From contig NZ_JAMOZL010000001.1 in assembly GCF_023667495.1 (NCBI RefSeq), forward strand, positions 496,001-560,000: 64,000 nucleotides of DNA, given 5' to 3'. Source of the DNA: Dyadobacter sp. MSC1_007 (GTDB lineage Bacteria; Bacteroidota; Bacteroidia; Cytophagales; Spirosomataceae). Position numbers and translations under genes: made by a program. Positions 48,419-59,024 of this stretch are shown piece by piece (position 1 is the first letter of the stretch; each line of letters begins with the position of its first letter). The notes below the pieces were generated by a model. The model made no database searches and was not told the origin of the DNA. It was given only the letters and a program-made list of their open reading frames with translations.

Positions 48419-48482
48419 CTAAATTGGTTGAGTCTATTCAACGAATTTAGCTAAATTGATTGAATAGACTCAACCAATTTAG
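48419..48482. repeat. Nested inverted repeat downstream of the nitrilase gene
   Basis: Positions 48419-48441 and 48460-48482 are perfect 23-bp inverted copies. The loop contains a 14-bp palindrome (AATTTAGCTAAATT, 48444-48457), and the same core TTTAGCTAAA occurs at 48414-48423. AT-rich; it ends 3 bp before the nitrilase stop and may work as its terminator. The rest of the gap to 48234 shows nothing recognisable. Confidence 0.7.
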
Positions 48483-48485
48483 GTT

Positions 48486-49427
48486 TTATAGCCAAATCAC
48501 CTTCTGCTCTGAGGTATGGCTTTGGCCGATAACGTCGCCGTAAAGTTCTGGTCGGCGTGCCTGAATGTAGCGGTAGCCGCCAGCCCGTTGAAGCTTTTCG
48601 GGTGTGAGCGTTGCGATGGTATAATCGTTACCGAGCTTTCTGCATTCAGCAATAATGTCGCCATAAGGATCGAGGATCATCGAGCAGCCATTTTTAAGCT
48701 GGTCGTCGTCCATACCGATCGGATTTGAGAAAACGGCGTAAACAGCATTGTCATAAGCACGGGCGGGCAGCCATTTCATCAGCCAGGCGCGACCTTTCAA
48801 ACCGTCGAATTCCTGACGGAGCGATGTCGGATCTGCTTCGCGGTTATGCCACAGTTCAGTGTCGACAAAGCCTGCTCTTGGCCGGGTAGAGGGTGTACAC
48901 ATCGTCACGTGCGGCATGAAAATGATGTCTGCGCCAAGCAGTTTGGTAGCCCTTACATTCTCAATGATATTATTATCGTAGCAGATCAGGATGCCGCATT
49001 TCCATCCCAGCAAATCGAAAACCACATACTGATCGCCGGGCGTCAGGTGCGGGTTGATGAATGGATGTAGCTTACGGTATTTGGCGACCATGCCATTTTT
49101 ATCCACGCAAACATAGGCCTTGTACATTTTATCATCCGCGTCCTTTTCGAACAAACCGGCCAGAACAACGATGTTGTGTTCTGCCGCAATGTCCTGCAAA
49201 GCGAGGATACTAGGGCCGTCGGGAAGTGGTTCTGCAATTTCCAGGAGTTGCTCGCGCGACAAATGCCGGGCGAAAGTGTAGCCGGTTATCGAGCATTCAT
49301 GAAAAGCAATGACTTGTGCGCCTTCTTTTGCAGCGTCACCAGCCATTTGGCGGATTACCCCGAGGTTATGTTCTTTGTCCCCGCTTTTATTCTCAAACTG
49401 GGCAGTAGCAATTTTGATAGGTTCCAT
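48486..49427 (-). CDS. Carbon-nitrogen hydrolase (nitrilase superfamily)
   Basis: 313 residues from the ATG at 49427; the frame extends to 49496 without family likeness. The catalytic triad is recognisable: E44 in AFHECSITGY, the Lys in KYRKLHPF, and the Cys in GILICYDNNI. The branch (amidase, carbamoylase or nitrilase) is not clear; the C-terminal RRPELYGDVIG resembles aliphatic N-carbamoylase-like members. It starts 69 bp after the AraC-type gene, in the direction of the thiamin operon, so it may belong to the same transcript. Confidence 0.87.
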   Translation of the reverse strand: MEPIKIATAQFENKSGDKEHNLGVIRQMAGDAAKEGAQVIAFHECSITGYTFARHLSREQLLEIAEPLPDGPSILALQDIAAEHNIVVLAGLFEKDADDKMYKAYVCVDKNGMVAKYRKLHPFINPHLTPGDQYVVFDLLGWKCGILICYDNNIIENVRATKLLGADIIFMPHVTMCTPSTRPRAGFVDTELWHNREADPTSLRQEFDGLKGRAWLMKWLPARAYDNAVYAVFSNPIGMDDDQLKNGCSMILDPYGDIIAECRKLGNDYTIATLTPEKLQRAGGYRYIQARRPELYGDVIGQSHTSEQKVIWL

Positions 49428-49496
49428 AGCTATGTTTTTTAAAACAAAGCTAAGTTGATAAAAAGTGGGAGTATTGTACAAACCCGACAAAAACAA

Positions 49497-50303
49497 TTAC
49501 CGGCCGATCTGGATCAGATTGGCAGCCAAAATGTTTTGAGGGCTGAGATATTGTACGGGTGTCAGTCCCGACAAATTCTTCATCTCACGGATAAGATGTG
49601 CCTGGTCGAAAAACCCGGACTCGCAGGCAATGCCTGCAAATGACAAATCTGCCGGTTTCCGCCGGAGCACTTTCAATGCATATTGCATTCTCGTGATGCC
49701 CGCGTACCGTTTGGGGGATATTCCGATGTGTTCTTCAAACTTGCGTTGCAGCTGCCGCTCGGTAGAACCGGTTATCTCTGCAAGCTGGCTCACAGGAAGG
49801 AGGCCGTGATGTGCCTGGATCAGCGAAATGGCTTGCGTTACCAGCTTGTTACCCGCACTTGCGTCCTGCAACTGCGACATGAAAAAGCGCTCTGTTATCT
49901 GAATTTTGTCAGGTATAGTTGCCGAAACAGCGATCTCGTCGGCAAGGAGTTCTGCATGACGACCATAAAAATGTTCGCAGCTCAGTATCTGATTTCTCAA
50001 TTCCGACGCGGGAATTTTCAACAATGCTGCCGCACCAAAAGGGTAAAGTACCGCGATTAAAAGCCGGATTTTTCCACTGGCCCATACATTTTGATAAGCA
50101 TCTAATTGACCATACAAAAAGCTGGCAGGAAGCATTGCAGCACCGGGTTGCTTTTCGGGTTGATAAAACAGCGGGCCACCATAATTGAAAACTATGCCTG
50201 TATTTCCATCCGAAAAAATGCGCAATGTCGCTTGCCGGTCGCTTTTAATGATCAGAAAGTGCCGGACAATGCCAGAAATTGCGGATGTCGGTTTAATTTG
50301 CAT
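49497..50303 (-). CDS. AraC-family transcriptional regulator
   Basis: 268 residues. The N-terminal part (about 1-160) matches the DUF6597-type sensor half found in Bacteroidota AraC proteins (IFSDGNTGIVFNYGGP). The C-terminal ~100 residues contain two helix-turn-helix motifs: LPVSQLAEITGSTERQLQRKF and LSFAGIACESGFFDQAHLIREM, followed by GLTPVQY. It starts 8 bp after the thiF stop, tight enough for translational coupling, suggesting that it belongs to the thiamin transcript. Its target is not known. Confidence 0.9.
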   Translation of the reverse strand: MQIKPTSAISGIVRHFLIIKSDRQATLRIFSDGNTGIVFNYGGPLFYQPEKQPGAAMLPASFLYGQLDAYQNVWASGKIRLLIAVLYPFGAAALLKIPASELRNQILSCEHFYGRHAELLADEIAVSATIPDKIQITERFFMSQLQDASAGNKLVTQAISLIQAHHGLLPVSQLAEITGSTERQLQRKFEEHIGISPKRYAGITRMQYALKVLRRKPADLSFAGIACESGFFDQAHLIREMKNLSGLTPVQYLSPQNILAANLIQIGR

Positions 50304-50311
50304 AGGTACAA

Positions 50312-51364
50312 TTACCAGCGCTGTGCCCAGAAAGTCTGACCCTCGTAGCCGCTTTGGGCGAGCAATTTGGCGGCCTGTAAGCTTCTCTTACCACTATTGC
50401 AATAGAAAACGACTTTTTTGCCTGCGGGAAAAGTACTGATGCTTTCGGGAATGTCCGATAGCGGGATATTTTCACCGCCAAAATTATCTGCCTCAAATTC
50501 GTAATACTCCCTCACATCCACAAGCAAAACCTGTTCGGGATCCGACTGCTGCAATGCTTCAAATTCATCGTAGGACATTTCGGAGTTATCAGCATGCAAT
50601 TCTGAATGCACTGCTGGTGTGGTCGGGGATTGACCTGAAAACGTGGCCGCCGTTCTTGAAAACTGAAAAACGGAATGACTATTCGCAAGCGTATTGATCA
50701 CCAGAAGCTTGCCGGATAATGGCTCGCCGATCCCGGTGATGATTTTAATGGCCTCGTTAGCCATGTAAGTACCGATAATGCCCGGCAGAATGCCTATTAC
50801 ACCCGCTTCGGCACAATTATCGCCCTCCTCGGCATCGGGGAACAGACAACGATAAGTAGGTCCGTTCTGGTAATTAAATACAGAAACCTGTCCTTCAAAC
50901 CGAAGTATCGATCCGAAAACAAATGGTTTATTCAGTTCTACACAAAAATCATTGACGAGGTAGCGCGTCTCGAAATTGTCGGAGCCGTCTATTACAAGAT
51001 CATAACTATTGATGAGCTCTGCCGCATTTTCAGCCGTGAGATGATCTGGATATGCGGTTAATTGAATGAAAGGATTCAGTATCGAGAGTTTTTCGACCGC
51101 AGTAATGGCCTTATTTTTCCCGACATCGTTGGCCGAATAAAGGATCTGGCGGTGCAGGTTAGTTATATCGACCGTGTCGTCGTCCACGATGCCAATGTTA
51201 CCCACGCCCGCAGCCACCAGGTATTGCAATACCGGACAGCCCAGTCCGCCCGCTCCAACAACCAGCACCCTGGCCGCTTTCAGCTTTTCCTGGCCTGCAA
51301 GCCCCATTTCAGGCAATAAAATTTGCCTGCTATATCTTTTGCGTTCTATTGGTTCCAACATCAC
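50312..51364 (-). CDS. thiF: ThiF-type adenylyltransferase fused to a rhodanese domain
   Basis: 350 residues. Residues 1-~245 are an E1-like adenylyltransferase: nucleotide loop VVGAGGLGCPVLQYL, DDDTVDITNLHRQIL, and the segment YRCLFPDAEEGDNCAEAGVIG near the thioester site. Residues ~260-350 are a rhodanese domain with persulfide cysteine in VFYCNSGKRS. In thiamin synthesis ThiF adenylates the ThiS C-terminal glycine and sulfur is then added; the fused rhodanese could hand over that sulfur. The two CxxC zinc pairs usual in MoeB/ThiF are not seen: one position reads TYRC and the second pair is absent. It lies 39 bp after thiH. Confidence 0.9.
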   Translation of the reverse strand: MMLEPIERKRYSRQILLPEMGLAGQEKLKAARVLVVGAGGLGCPVLQYLVAAGVGNIGIVDDDTVDITNLHRQILYSANDVGKNKAITAVEKLSILNPFIQLTAYPDHLTAENAAELINSYDLVIDGSDNFETRYLVNDFCVELNKPFVFGSILRFEGQVSVFNYQNGPTYRCLFPDAEEGDNCAEAGVIGILPGIIGTYMANEAIKIITGIGEPLSGKLLVINTLANSHSVFQFSRTAATFSGQSPTTPAVHSELHADNSEMSYDEFEALQQSDPEQVLLVDVREYYEFEADNFGGENIPLSDIPESISTFPAGKKVVFYCNSGKRSLQAAKLLAQSGYEGQTFWAQRW

Positions 51365-51403
51365 TATTTCCGGTTAACAGCGCGAAACTATTAAGTTTAC
51401 TTT

Positions 51404-52513
51404 TTAAACCAATACATTATCCCAGTCTTTCCACACAGGCTCATAACCGCTCTTTCGGATCATATCTGCGATGTCGGCCGGACTGCGCTCGTCCGAAATT
51501 TCGAACTGTTCCAGCGACTCCGGCGCCACGGCATATCCCCCCGGATTGGTTTTGGATCCCGCACTGATGGACGTTACGCCCAGTTGAATGCAATGGTCCC
51601 TGAACTTCTCCGATTCGCGCGTCGAAAGCGATATCTCCACTTCGCCGTTCATGATCCGGTAGGCGCAGATCAGCTGCACCAATTCACGGTCAGTCATTTC
51701 TACTTTTGGTTCCAAGCCTCCTGAGAATGGCCGCAGGCGGGGAAACGATAAACTATAACGCGTTTGCCAATAGGTTCGTTCGAGGTAATTGAGGTGTAAT
51801 GCGGTAAAAAAGCTGTCTGTCCGCCAGTCTTCCAGTCCTATCAGCACGCCCAGGCCCATTTTGTGGATCCCGGCCCGGCCTAATCGATCGGGCGTTTCGA
51901 GCCGGTAGTTGAAATTGGACTTTTTGCCTTTCGGATGATGTTTCCTGTAATCCTCACGGTGATAGGTTTCCTGGTAGATCAACACCGAATGAAGGCCCAG
52001 CGGTATCAGTTCCTCATATTCGTGCTGGTCGAGTGGCTGGACTTCCATCGAAACCTGCGCGAAATGCGGGCGTATGAGTTCCAGTACTTTTTTGAAATAT
52101 TCCGTGTGAACTGTCTGGTTAGCTTCGCCAGTTACAAGCAACACATGGTCATATCCCATTCCCTTGATCACCTCCACTTCCCTAAGGATTTCCTTCGAAG
52201 TTAATGTCCGTCTCAGTACCTTATTGTCCAGACTGAACCCGCAATAGGTGCAGATATTAGTGCATTCATTGGCGAGATAAAGCGGGACATACATTTGAAT
52301 GGTATTGCCAAACCGCTTGCGGGTCAGCTCACGGCTCAGATTGGCCATGGGTTCCAGGTAAGCGGAAGCTGCGGGAGAGACCAATGCCTTAAAGTCTTCT
52401 AATGTTCTTTTTGAAGCATGAAATGCCCTTTCTACGTCCGCAGCCGTTTTGGAATAGATACTTTCCTTTACTGCGTCCCACTCATATTGATCAAATTCGT
52501 CTTTAAAGCTCAT
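51404..52513 (-). CDS. thiH: 2-iminoacetate synthase
   Basis: 369 residues. Radical SAM enzyme that splits tyrosine to give dehydroglycine for the thiazole ring. The cluster-binding motif CxxxCxxC is [12 protein letters not shown]. The segments [30 protein letters not shown] and [13 protein letters not shown] are typical. ThiH rather than ThiO means the glycine-oxidase route is not used. It overlaps thiG by 11 bp. Confidence 0.96.
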   Translation of the reverse strand: MSFKDEFDQYEWDAVKESIYSKTAADVERAFHASKRTLEDFKALVSPAASAYLEPMANLSRELTRKRFGNTIQMYVPLYLANECTNICTYCGFSLDNKVLRRTLTSKEILREVEVIKGMGYDHVLLVTGEANQTVHTEYFKKVLELIRPHFAQVSMEVQPLDQHEYEELIPLGLHSVLIYQETYHREDYRKHHPKGKKSNFNYRLETPDRLGRAGIHKMGLGVLIGLEDWRTDSFFTALHLNYLERTYWQTRYSLSFPRLRPFSGGLEPKVEMTDRELVQLICAYRIMNGEVEISLSTRESEKFRDHCIQLGVTSISAGSKTNPGGYAVAPESLEQFEISDERSPADIADMIRKSGYEPVWKDWDNVLV

Positions 52514-53270
52514 CGAGAAATGCGGTTAAGGGGCTGCTTGCGACGGCCAAATTACCTTGGGTGCCCAGTTTTGCTTCAAAAGCCATTCTTCCGGCGATCA
52601 CAGCCAGCTTAAATGCTTCGGCCATTGCTACCGGATTACCTGCCACGGCAATAGCAGTGTTGACCAGCACGGCGTCGGCGCCTATTTCCATGGCTTTGGC
52701 CGCATCGGAAGGAGCACCAATTCCGGCATCTACTATCACTGGTACTTTGCTTTGTTCAATGATAATTTCAAGGAAATCAATGGTTTTGAGCCCTTTGTTA
52801 CTGCCGATGGGAGAACCGAGCGGCATAACTGCCGAAGCACCGGCTTCTTCCAATCTCTTGCATAGTACCGGGTCGGCGTGGATGTAAGGCAGGATCACAA
52901 AACCCAGTTTAGCCAGTTCCTCAGTCGCTTTGAGTGTTTCAATCGGATCTGGCATGAGGTATTTCGGGTCCGGATGGATTTCGAGTTTGAGCCAGTTGGT
53001 TTCCAACGCCTCCCGCGCAAGCTGCGCCGCGAAAACGGCCTCTTTGGCAGTCCTTACGCCAGATGTATTAGGTAAGAGATGAATATGGCTGTGTTGCAGG
53101 CGCGACAGCAGGGTATCCTTCGAATCGTGCATGTCAACTCTCCGCAACGCGACTGTCACGAGCTCCGAGCCGGAAGCGAGCAGCGCTTCTTCCATCAGCA
53201 ACGCGGAACTGAATTTGCCGGTCCCGGTAAATAGCCTGGAACTGAAATGTTTATCTGCGATGGTCAGCAT
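52503..53270 (-). CDS. thiG: Thiazole synthase
   Basis: 255 residues from the ATG at 53270; the longer frame would run into the ThiE gene. ThiG builds the thiazole phosphate ring from deoxyxylulose 5-phosphate, dehydroglycine and ThiS thiocarboxylate. The Schiff-base lysine is in WLKLEIHPD, and the phosphate site is in [25 protein letters not shown]. It overlaps the end of the ThiE gene by 20 bp and the start of thiH by 11 bp, so all three are translationally coupled. Confidence 0.96.
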   Translation of the reverse strand: MLTIADKHFSSRLFTGTGKFSSALLMEEALLASGSELVTVALRRVDMHDSKDTLLSRLQHSHIHLLPNTSGVRTAKEAVFAAQLAREALETNWLKLEIHPDPKYLMPDPIETLKATEELAKLGFVILPYIHADPVLCKRLEEAGASAVMPLGSPIGSNKGLKTIDFLEIIIEQSKVPVIVDAGIGAPSDAAKAMEIGADAVLVNTAIAVAGNPVAMAEAFKLAVIAGRMAFEAKLGTQGNLAVASSPLTAFLDEL

Positions 53271-54608
53271 AATGTGTTTGGATTTGATTAAAAATTTCTG
53301 CCGGATCATCCGCGTGTACAAGCGCCGACGACATGGCCACGCCATGCACGCCCACATCAAGCAACGCGGGAATATCAGTCGGGACGATCCCTCCGATCGC
53401 GATGATCGGTATGGCATGTCCCGATGCATTCATTTGGGCGATCAGCCGCTGGTAACCCTCCAACCCGAGCAAAGGACTTAGGTTTTGCTTGGTGGTGGTG
53501 AATCGGAACGGTCCAAGACCGATGTAATCCGCTCCTTCCTGGATCCGTAGCGCAATATCCCTGAAGGTATTGGCCGTGCCGCCAATCACCATCTCATCTC
53601 CGACGATCGCCCGTGCCTGCGGTACAGGCATATCCGTAAGGCCAAGATGTAAACCATACGCACCGACGGCCAGCGCTACGTTAGGAAAATCGTTGATAAT
53701 GAGCTTCGCCTGGTGTTTTTCGCACAGGATTTTGGCTTGTGCGGCCAATTCATGGACTTGCTCTTCCGCCTGGTTTTTGACACGCAGCTGTATCCATTTG
53801 CAACCTGCCGAAAGCGCCTTTTCGATGCTCTCCAGGTGGGTGGTTTCCGGCGTTTGGCTGGATATGAAATGGAGGCGTGATATGGATCGATCCTCCTCCC
53901 AGGGATGAAGCCCTGGGCTGGGGGTGGCATACCGAAGGGACGATATCCGAACCCCAGGCTTTAGCCTGGGGAGCGAGGAGGACGAGGAGCCCCCCTCCCC
54001 AACCCCGGGTTTTAACCCGGGGTTGGGGAGGTCATGGAACGCAAGCCTGGCGTGGTCAGGCGACTGCCAGATCACGCCAAGGGCAGCGACGCCGTCGAAG
54101 CCCATCTGGTGTGCAACGGGAACGTTTGATGCCGTGATGCCTCCCAGCGCGATCACATCGTAATCCTTTCCATATTTATTCAGCTTAAAATCACTTTGCA
54201 GGATACTTTCATAACCTGCCTTTGAAATACTGTCGAAAACAGGCCCCAGGAAGACGTAGTCGAATGGATCGGGCAGAATGGCCAGATCCTCCGAACTGTG
54301 AATGGACGTGCTGAGGGTGTAGCCCTGCTGTTTTAGCGAAAGTATTGTTTCAGCCGGAGTTGCATTGCGTTTGTCTTCGCTGAAATGTAGCCGCCTGATC
54401 CCGAAATGGTCGGCGACCTGATGGTGCTGGTGTAGCGAAATCCTGTCGTGCCATTCCGGCCCGATCCCGGAAAGTAATGCACCGATTTGGGCTTCCGAAT
54501 AGTCCGGTTTACGCAAATGCAGGCATTCCAGACCTTCCTCGAAAAGTTCGCGGATGATCCGGCTTTCGTCCGGCACGGGATCTGGATGTGTGATGACGAT
54601 CAGTTTCA

Positions 54609-54609
<1 letters not shown>
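53251..54609 (-). CDS. thiE: Double thiamine-phosphate synthase: TenI-like domain + ThiE domain
   Basis: 452 residues, twice the usual ThiE length. Residues 1-192 are a TenI-like half: a LHLRKPD and [12 protein letters not shown], but the ND motif is absent (LHQHHQ), so it is unlikely to bind the pyrimidine normally. Residues 243-452 are a full ThiE domain: [35 protein letters not shown] and IIAIGGI. ThiE joins HMP-diphosphate and thiazole phosphate to thiamine phosphate; TenI relatives act on the thiazole. The linker (193-242) is encoded by REP-like palindromes and is rich in Pro, Gly and Ser. The start overlaps the thiC stop by one base (TAATG), and the end overlaps thiG. Confidence 0.93.
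53892..54034. repeat. Three REP-like palindromes inside the thiE gene
   Basis: Three GC-rich hairpins follow each other within about 140 bp: 53898-53917 (7-bp stem CCCAGGG), 53952-53971 (9-bp stem CCCCAGGCT, 2-nt loop), and 53994-54031 (18-bp perfect stem beginning CCTCCCC with CCCGGG core, 2-nt loop). The rest between is also GC-rich and purine/pyrimidine-skewed, unlike the flanking coding DNA. This looks like an intergenic palindromic repeat cluster caught in frame. In protein it reads as repeated PGLKPGV / PRLKPGV / PGLHPW peptides. Confidence 0.85.
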
Positions 54610-56534
<1,925 letters not shown>

Positions 56535-56738
56535 TCAGCCGCCCTGGGTGGCGGTGATCAATGTGACATGGTCGTTGGATTGCAGCTGGCGGGCAGGCCA
56601 GTCGGTTTTGGGGACTACTGCGTGGTTAATGGCGACAGCGATCCCTTTGGCGGGCTCAGGAAAAAGTTGCGACAGCAAGTCACCGACCGAGATGGGGCCG
56701 TTAAGTTCCTGGGATTGACCGTTGATGATAATTTCCAT
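56535..56738 (-). CDS. thiS: Thiamin sulfur-carrier protein ThiS
   Basis: 67 residues from the ATG at 56738, ubiquitin-like beta-grasp fold, ending in the required Gly-Gly (TLITATQGG), which receives AMP and then sulfur. It is the first gene of the operon and lies about 60 bp after the TPP aptamer. The longer frame up to 56879 only reads through the riboswitch. Confidence 0.96.
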   Translation of the reverse strand: MEIIINGQSQELNGPISVGDLLSQLFPEPAKGIAVAINHAVVPKTDWPARQLQSNDHVTLITATQGG

Positions 56739-56799
56739 TCCGTATAACGTTTTGCGTGAAAACTTCAGGAATGGACCTTCAAGGAAAGAATGACGGAGA

Positions 56800-56897
56800 T
56801 ATGCATAGCAGTATCCCTTACTTTTCCCTTCGGCAGTACTAGCTGCATCAGGTTCAGAGGGTATGATCTCAGTCCACATGTCGGGACACCCCTAAAG
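56800..56897 (-). promoter_or_regulatory. TPP riboswitch (THI box)
   Basis: On the minus strand in order: AGGGGTG near the 5' end, CTGAGA (56867-56872), ACCC (56859-56862), GAACCTGAT (56847-56855) and GCCGAAGGGAA, all conserved parts of the thiamine-pyrophosphate aptamer. It lies directly before thiS. No T-run hairpin follows, so control is more likely by translation than by transcription termination. The 3' boundary is approximate. Confidence 0.95.
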
Positions 56898-56903
56898 TTG
56901 AAA

Positions 56904-56933
56904 CAAAGCTATTCTAAAAACACGATTTTCAAA
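56904..56933 (-). promoter_or_regulatory. Promoter of the thiamin operon
   Basis: On the minus strand TTTG (56930-56933), an 18-nt spacer and TAGCTTTG (56904-56911) fit the Bacteroidota primary-sigma consensus well. A start about six bases downstream would place the transcript's 5' end exactly at the TPP aptamer. Confidence 0.7.
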
Positions 56934-57042
56934 AGAATTAGAAAAAAACGTAAGCCGGAACGTTACCGTGGCATTAAATTTTCTGAAATTATAGGGTAAC
57001 TTTAATGCCCAGTCATAAACCTAATACACCTGAATTATTTTG

Positions 57043-57546
57043 ATGGATCTAATTATCAGAAGTGCGGCTCCTAAGGATCTGCCTTCGCTGTTAGAAATTA
57101 TTAACCACGCTATACTGAACACCACGGCTATTTATGATTATGAACCGAGATCGATGGAACAGCAAAAAGCCTGGTTTGAACAAATGTTCAATGACGGGAT
57201 GCCCGTAATCGTGGCAGAGCTGGAAGGAGAAGTGATCGGTTATGGTTCCTACAACATTTTTCGCCCTAAAATAGGGTACAAATTCAGTGTAGAACATTCT
57301 ATTTACCTCGATGAGAAATCAAGAGGAATGGGTGTTGGGGGGAAATTACTGGGTAGCCTCATCCAGCGGGCCAAGGAATCGGGCCTGCATACAATGATTG
57401 GCTGTATCGACGCGTCGAACCGCGGAAGTATTGAATTTCACAAGAAATACGGATTTGTCGAGAAAGGTTATCTCAAAGAAGTAGCCTATAAATTCGACCA
57501 ATGGCTGGATTTGATCTATATGCAGCTGTTGTTGGAGGAGGATTGA
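57043..57546 (+). CDS. GNAT N-acetyltransferase, phosphinothricin-acetyltransferase type
   Basis: 167 residues from the ATG at 57043. The acetyl-CoA loop (LDEKSRGMGVGGKLLGSLIQRAKESG) and the sequence IGCIDASNRGSIEFHKKYGFVEKGYLKEVAYKF match the PAT/YncA subgroup, which acetylates the amino group of phosphinothricin, methionine sulfone or similar compounds. The natural substrate is unknown. It is divergent from the thiamin operon. Confidence 0.92.
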   Translation: MDLIIRSAAPKDLPSLLEIINHAILNTTAIYDYEPRSMEQQKAWFEQMFNDGMPVIVAELEGEVIGYGSYNIFRPKIGYKFSVEHSIYLDEKSRGMGVGGKLLGSLIQRAKESGLHTMIGCIDASNRGSIEFHKKYGFVEKGYLKEVAYKFDQWLDLIYMQLLLEED

Positions 57547-57612
57547 AAATTTTGGGGAGGAGGGAGAAGGTAGGAAGGACAAAAGGGAGGAGGGAGGAAG
57601 TAGAAATAGAAG

Positions 57613-57743
57613 AATGTCAGTTTGAGCGCAGCCGAAGACAGTCAATACGGTGATTTCCGCCGTTGTTGGTGTTGTCACCAACAATCTAATGAGTTACTAG
57701 CAATCTTGCATGTAGTTGGTGATAACACCAACTACGGCGAAAT
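57613..57743. repeat. Intergenic repeats: REP-type motif and long imperfect inverted repeat
   Basis: 57613-57641 holds TGTCAGTTTGAGCGCAGCC and continues CGAAGACA, a form often scattered in genomes of this phylum. 57655-57685 and 57713-57742 are imperfect inverted copies of about 28 bp (CGCCGTTGTTGGTGTTGTCA against its complement with a few changes), each with its own inner GTTGGTG/CACCAAC palindrome. No reading frame of note. Confidence 0.6.
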
Positions 57744-57783
57744 AAGGTGCGCTCCATGACAAAACGCTCAGCATAACAATATG

Positions 57784-57819
57784 AAACGAGGCGCAACGTC
57801 TAGGCTGCGCCTCGTTTTG
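57784..57819 (-). terminator. Terminator of the BASS transporter gene
   Basis: A 12-bp perfect stem AAACGAGGCGCA / TGCGCCTCGTTT with a 10-nt loop, directly after the transporter stop codon on the minus strand. Confidence 0.8.
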
Positions 57820-57821
57820 TT

Positions 57822-58928
57822 TTAATGGGCCCTGCCCGTTTCAACATAGGTTTCTTCGTCGCCGGTGGGCTTGCCTTGCCACCAGGAAGCGAGTATGGAG
57901 CCGGTAATGTTCATCAATGGCCCGAAGATAGCTGGGGCGAGGCCGACGGTGGCCATTTTGCCCATTTCTTTGGCAATACCCGAAGCCAGGCCGCCATTCT
58001 GCATTCCTACTTCGATGGCGATCGTGCGGCAATCGCGCTCGCTCATTCTGAACAAGCGTCCTGACCAGTAACCGAGCGTGTATCCAGATAGGTTATGGAT
58101 CAATACCAGCAATAGCAACGCAGGTCCGATGGATAGCAGCGAGTCACGGCCGGCCGCTGTGATGATCACGATAATGAATGCAATCCCGCCCATTGAAACG
58201 AGCGGCATGGCGGCGTCCAGCCATTTTACCTTACCGGCAAACAGCTTATTGAACAGCAAACCCGCCCCGATCGGGATAATCACCATTTTGATAATATCCC
58301 ACATCATATGCAGGGTGTCAATCTTCACAAACGCGCCTGCGAGCAGGCTCATGAGCACGGGCGTCACGATGGGCGCGAGCATGGTTGAAATGGCCGTGAT
58401 GGTAATGGATAGTGCAAGATTGGCTTTGGCCAGATAAGAGATCACATTGGATGCCATTCCGTTTGGTGAGCAGCCGATGAGGATGATTCCGGCCGCGATC
58501 TCAGGTGGAAATCCGCTGAGATTAGCCAAAGTATAACCAATAGTAGGCATAATAATAAAGTGGCTTACCACACCGATCAGCACGCCTCTTGGCATTTTGA
58601 CAACTCCCACAAAATCGCCGAAACTCATCGACGTCCCCATTCCGAACATGATGATCTGGATTAATGGGGTGATAAGTGTAGACAGTTTGAAATCGCCAAC
58701 AGTCAGGAAATGCTGGGGATAATATAATGCGGTGGTGACGGCGGCGAAAATGACCGTGGTGTAGGTAAAACCTTTCAGTTTTTCAAAACCACGAAAACTA
58801 ACCGCCAGTAATAAAAAGAATGCGATAAAGAAAGGGCCGGCCTGGGGCAGGTTTCCACTGAATGCAAAATACAATGCGATCAGCAGGCACAATGCGGCAA
58901 CGCCGGAGAGGAGCTTGTAAATATTCAT
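57822..58928 (-). CDS. Bile acid:sodium symporter (BASS) family transporter
   Basis: 368 residues from the ATG at 58928. About ten membrane helices in two inverted halves; the crossover motifs are IGCSPNGMASNVISYLAKANLALS and EVGMQNGGLASGIAKEMG, both typical of BASS proteins. Members of this clade carry organic acids such as pyruvate, pantothenate or ketopantoate with sodium. Because it is last in the SusCD-led leftward unit, it probably brings the breakdown product of that locus into the cytoplasm. Confidence 0.9.
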   Translation of the reverse strand: MNIYKLLSGVAALCLLIALYFAFSGNLPQAGPFFIAFFLLLAVSFRGFEKLKGFTYTTVIFAAVTTALYYPQHFLTVGDFKLSTLITPLIQIIMFGMGTSMSFGDFVGVVKMPRGVLIGVVSHFIIMPTIGYTLANLSGFPPEIAAGIILIGCSPNGMASNVISYLAKANLALSITITAISTMLAPIVTPVLMSLLAGAFVKIDTLHMMWDIIKMVIIPIGAGLLFNKLFAGKVKWLDAAMPLVSMGGIAFIIVIITAAGRDSLLSIGPALLLLVLIHNLSGYTLGYWSGRLFRMSERDCRTIAIEVGMQNGGLASGIAKEMGKMATVGLAPAIFGPLMNITGSILASWWQGKPTGDEETYVETGRAH

Positions 58929-59024
58929 ATAAATGTATTTAAAGTGCAATCTGGAAAAGGGGAAAGAAAATTCCTGCTGGCTGGGCCAAACAGGAAAATG
59001 CTCGTAACTGGCTTATTTACCGTG

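Noticed and set aside
53892..54034. CRISPR-like array
   Set aside because: The three palindromes differ in length and sequence and have no equal spacers; no cas gene in the window.
53877..54163. Small rightward frames over the thiE palindromes
   Set aside because: Open only because the GC-rich repeats lack stop codons on both strands; no start context or family.
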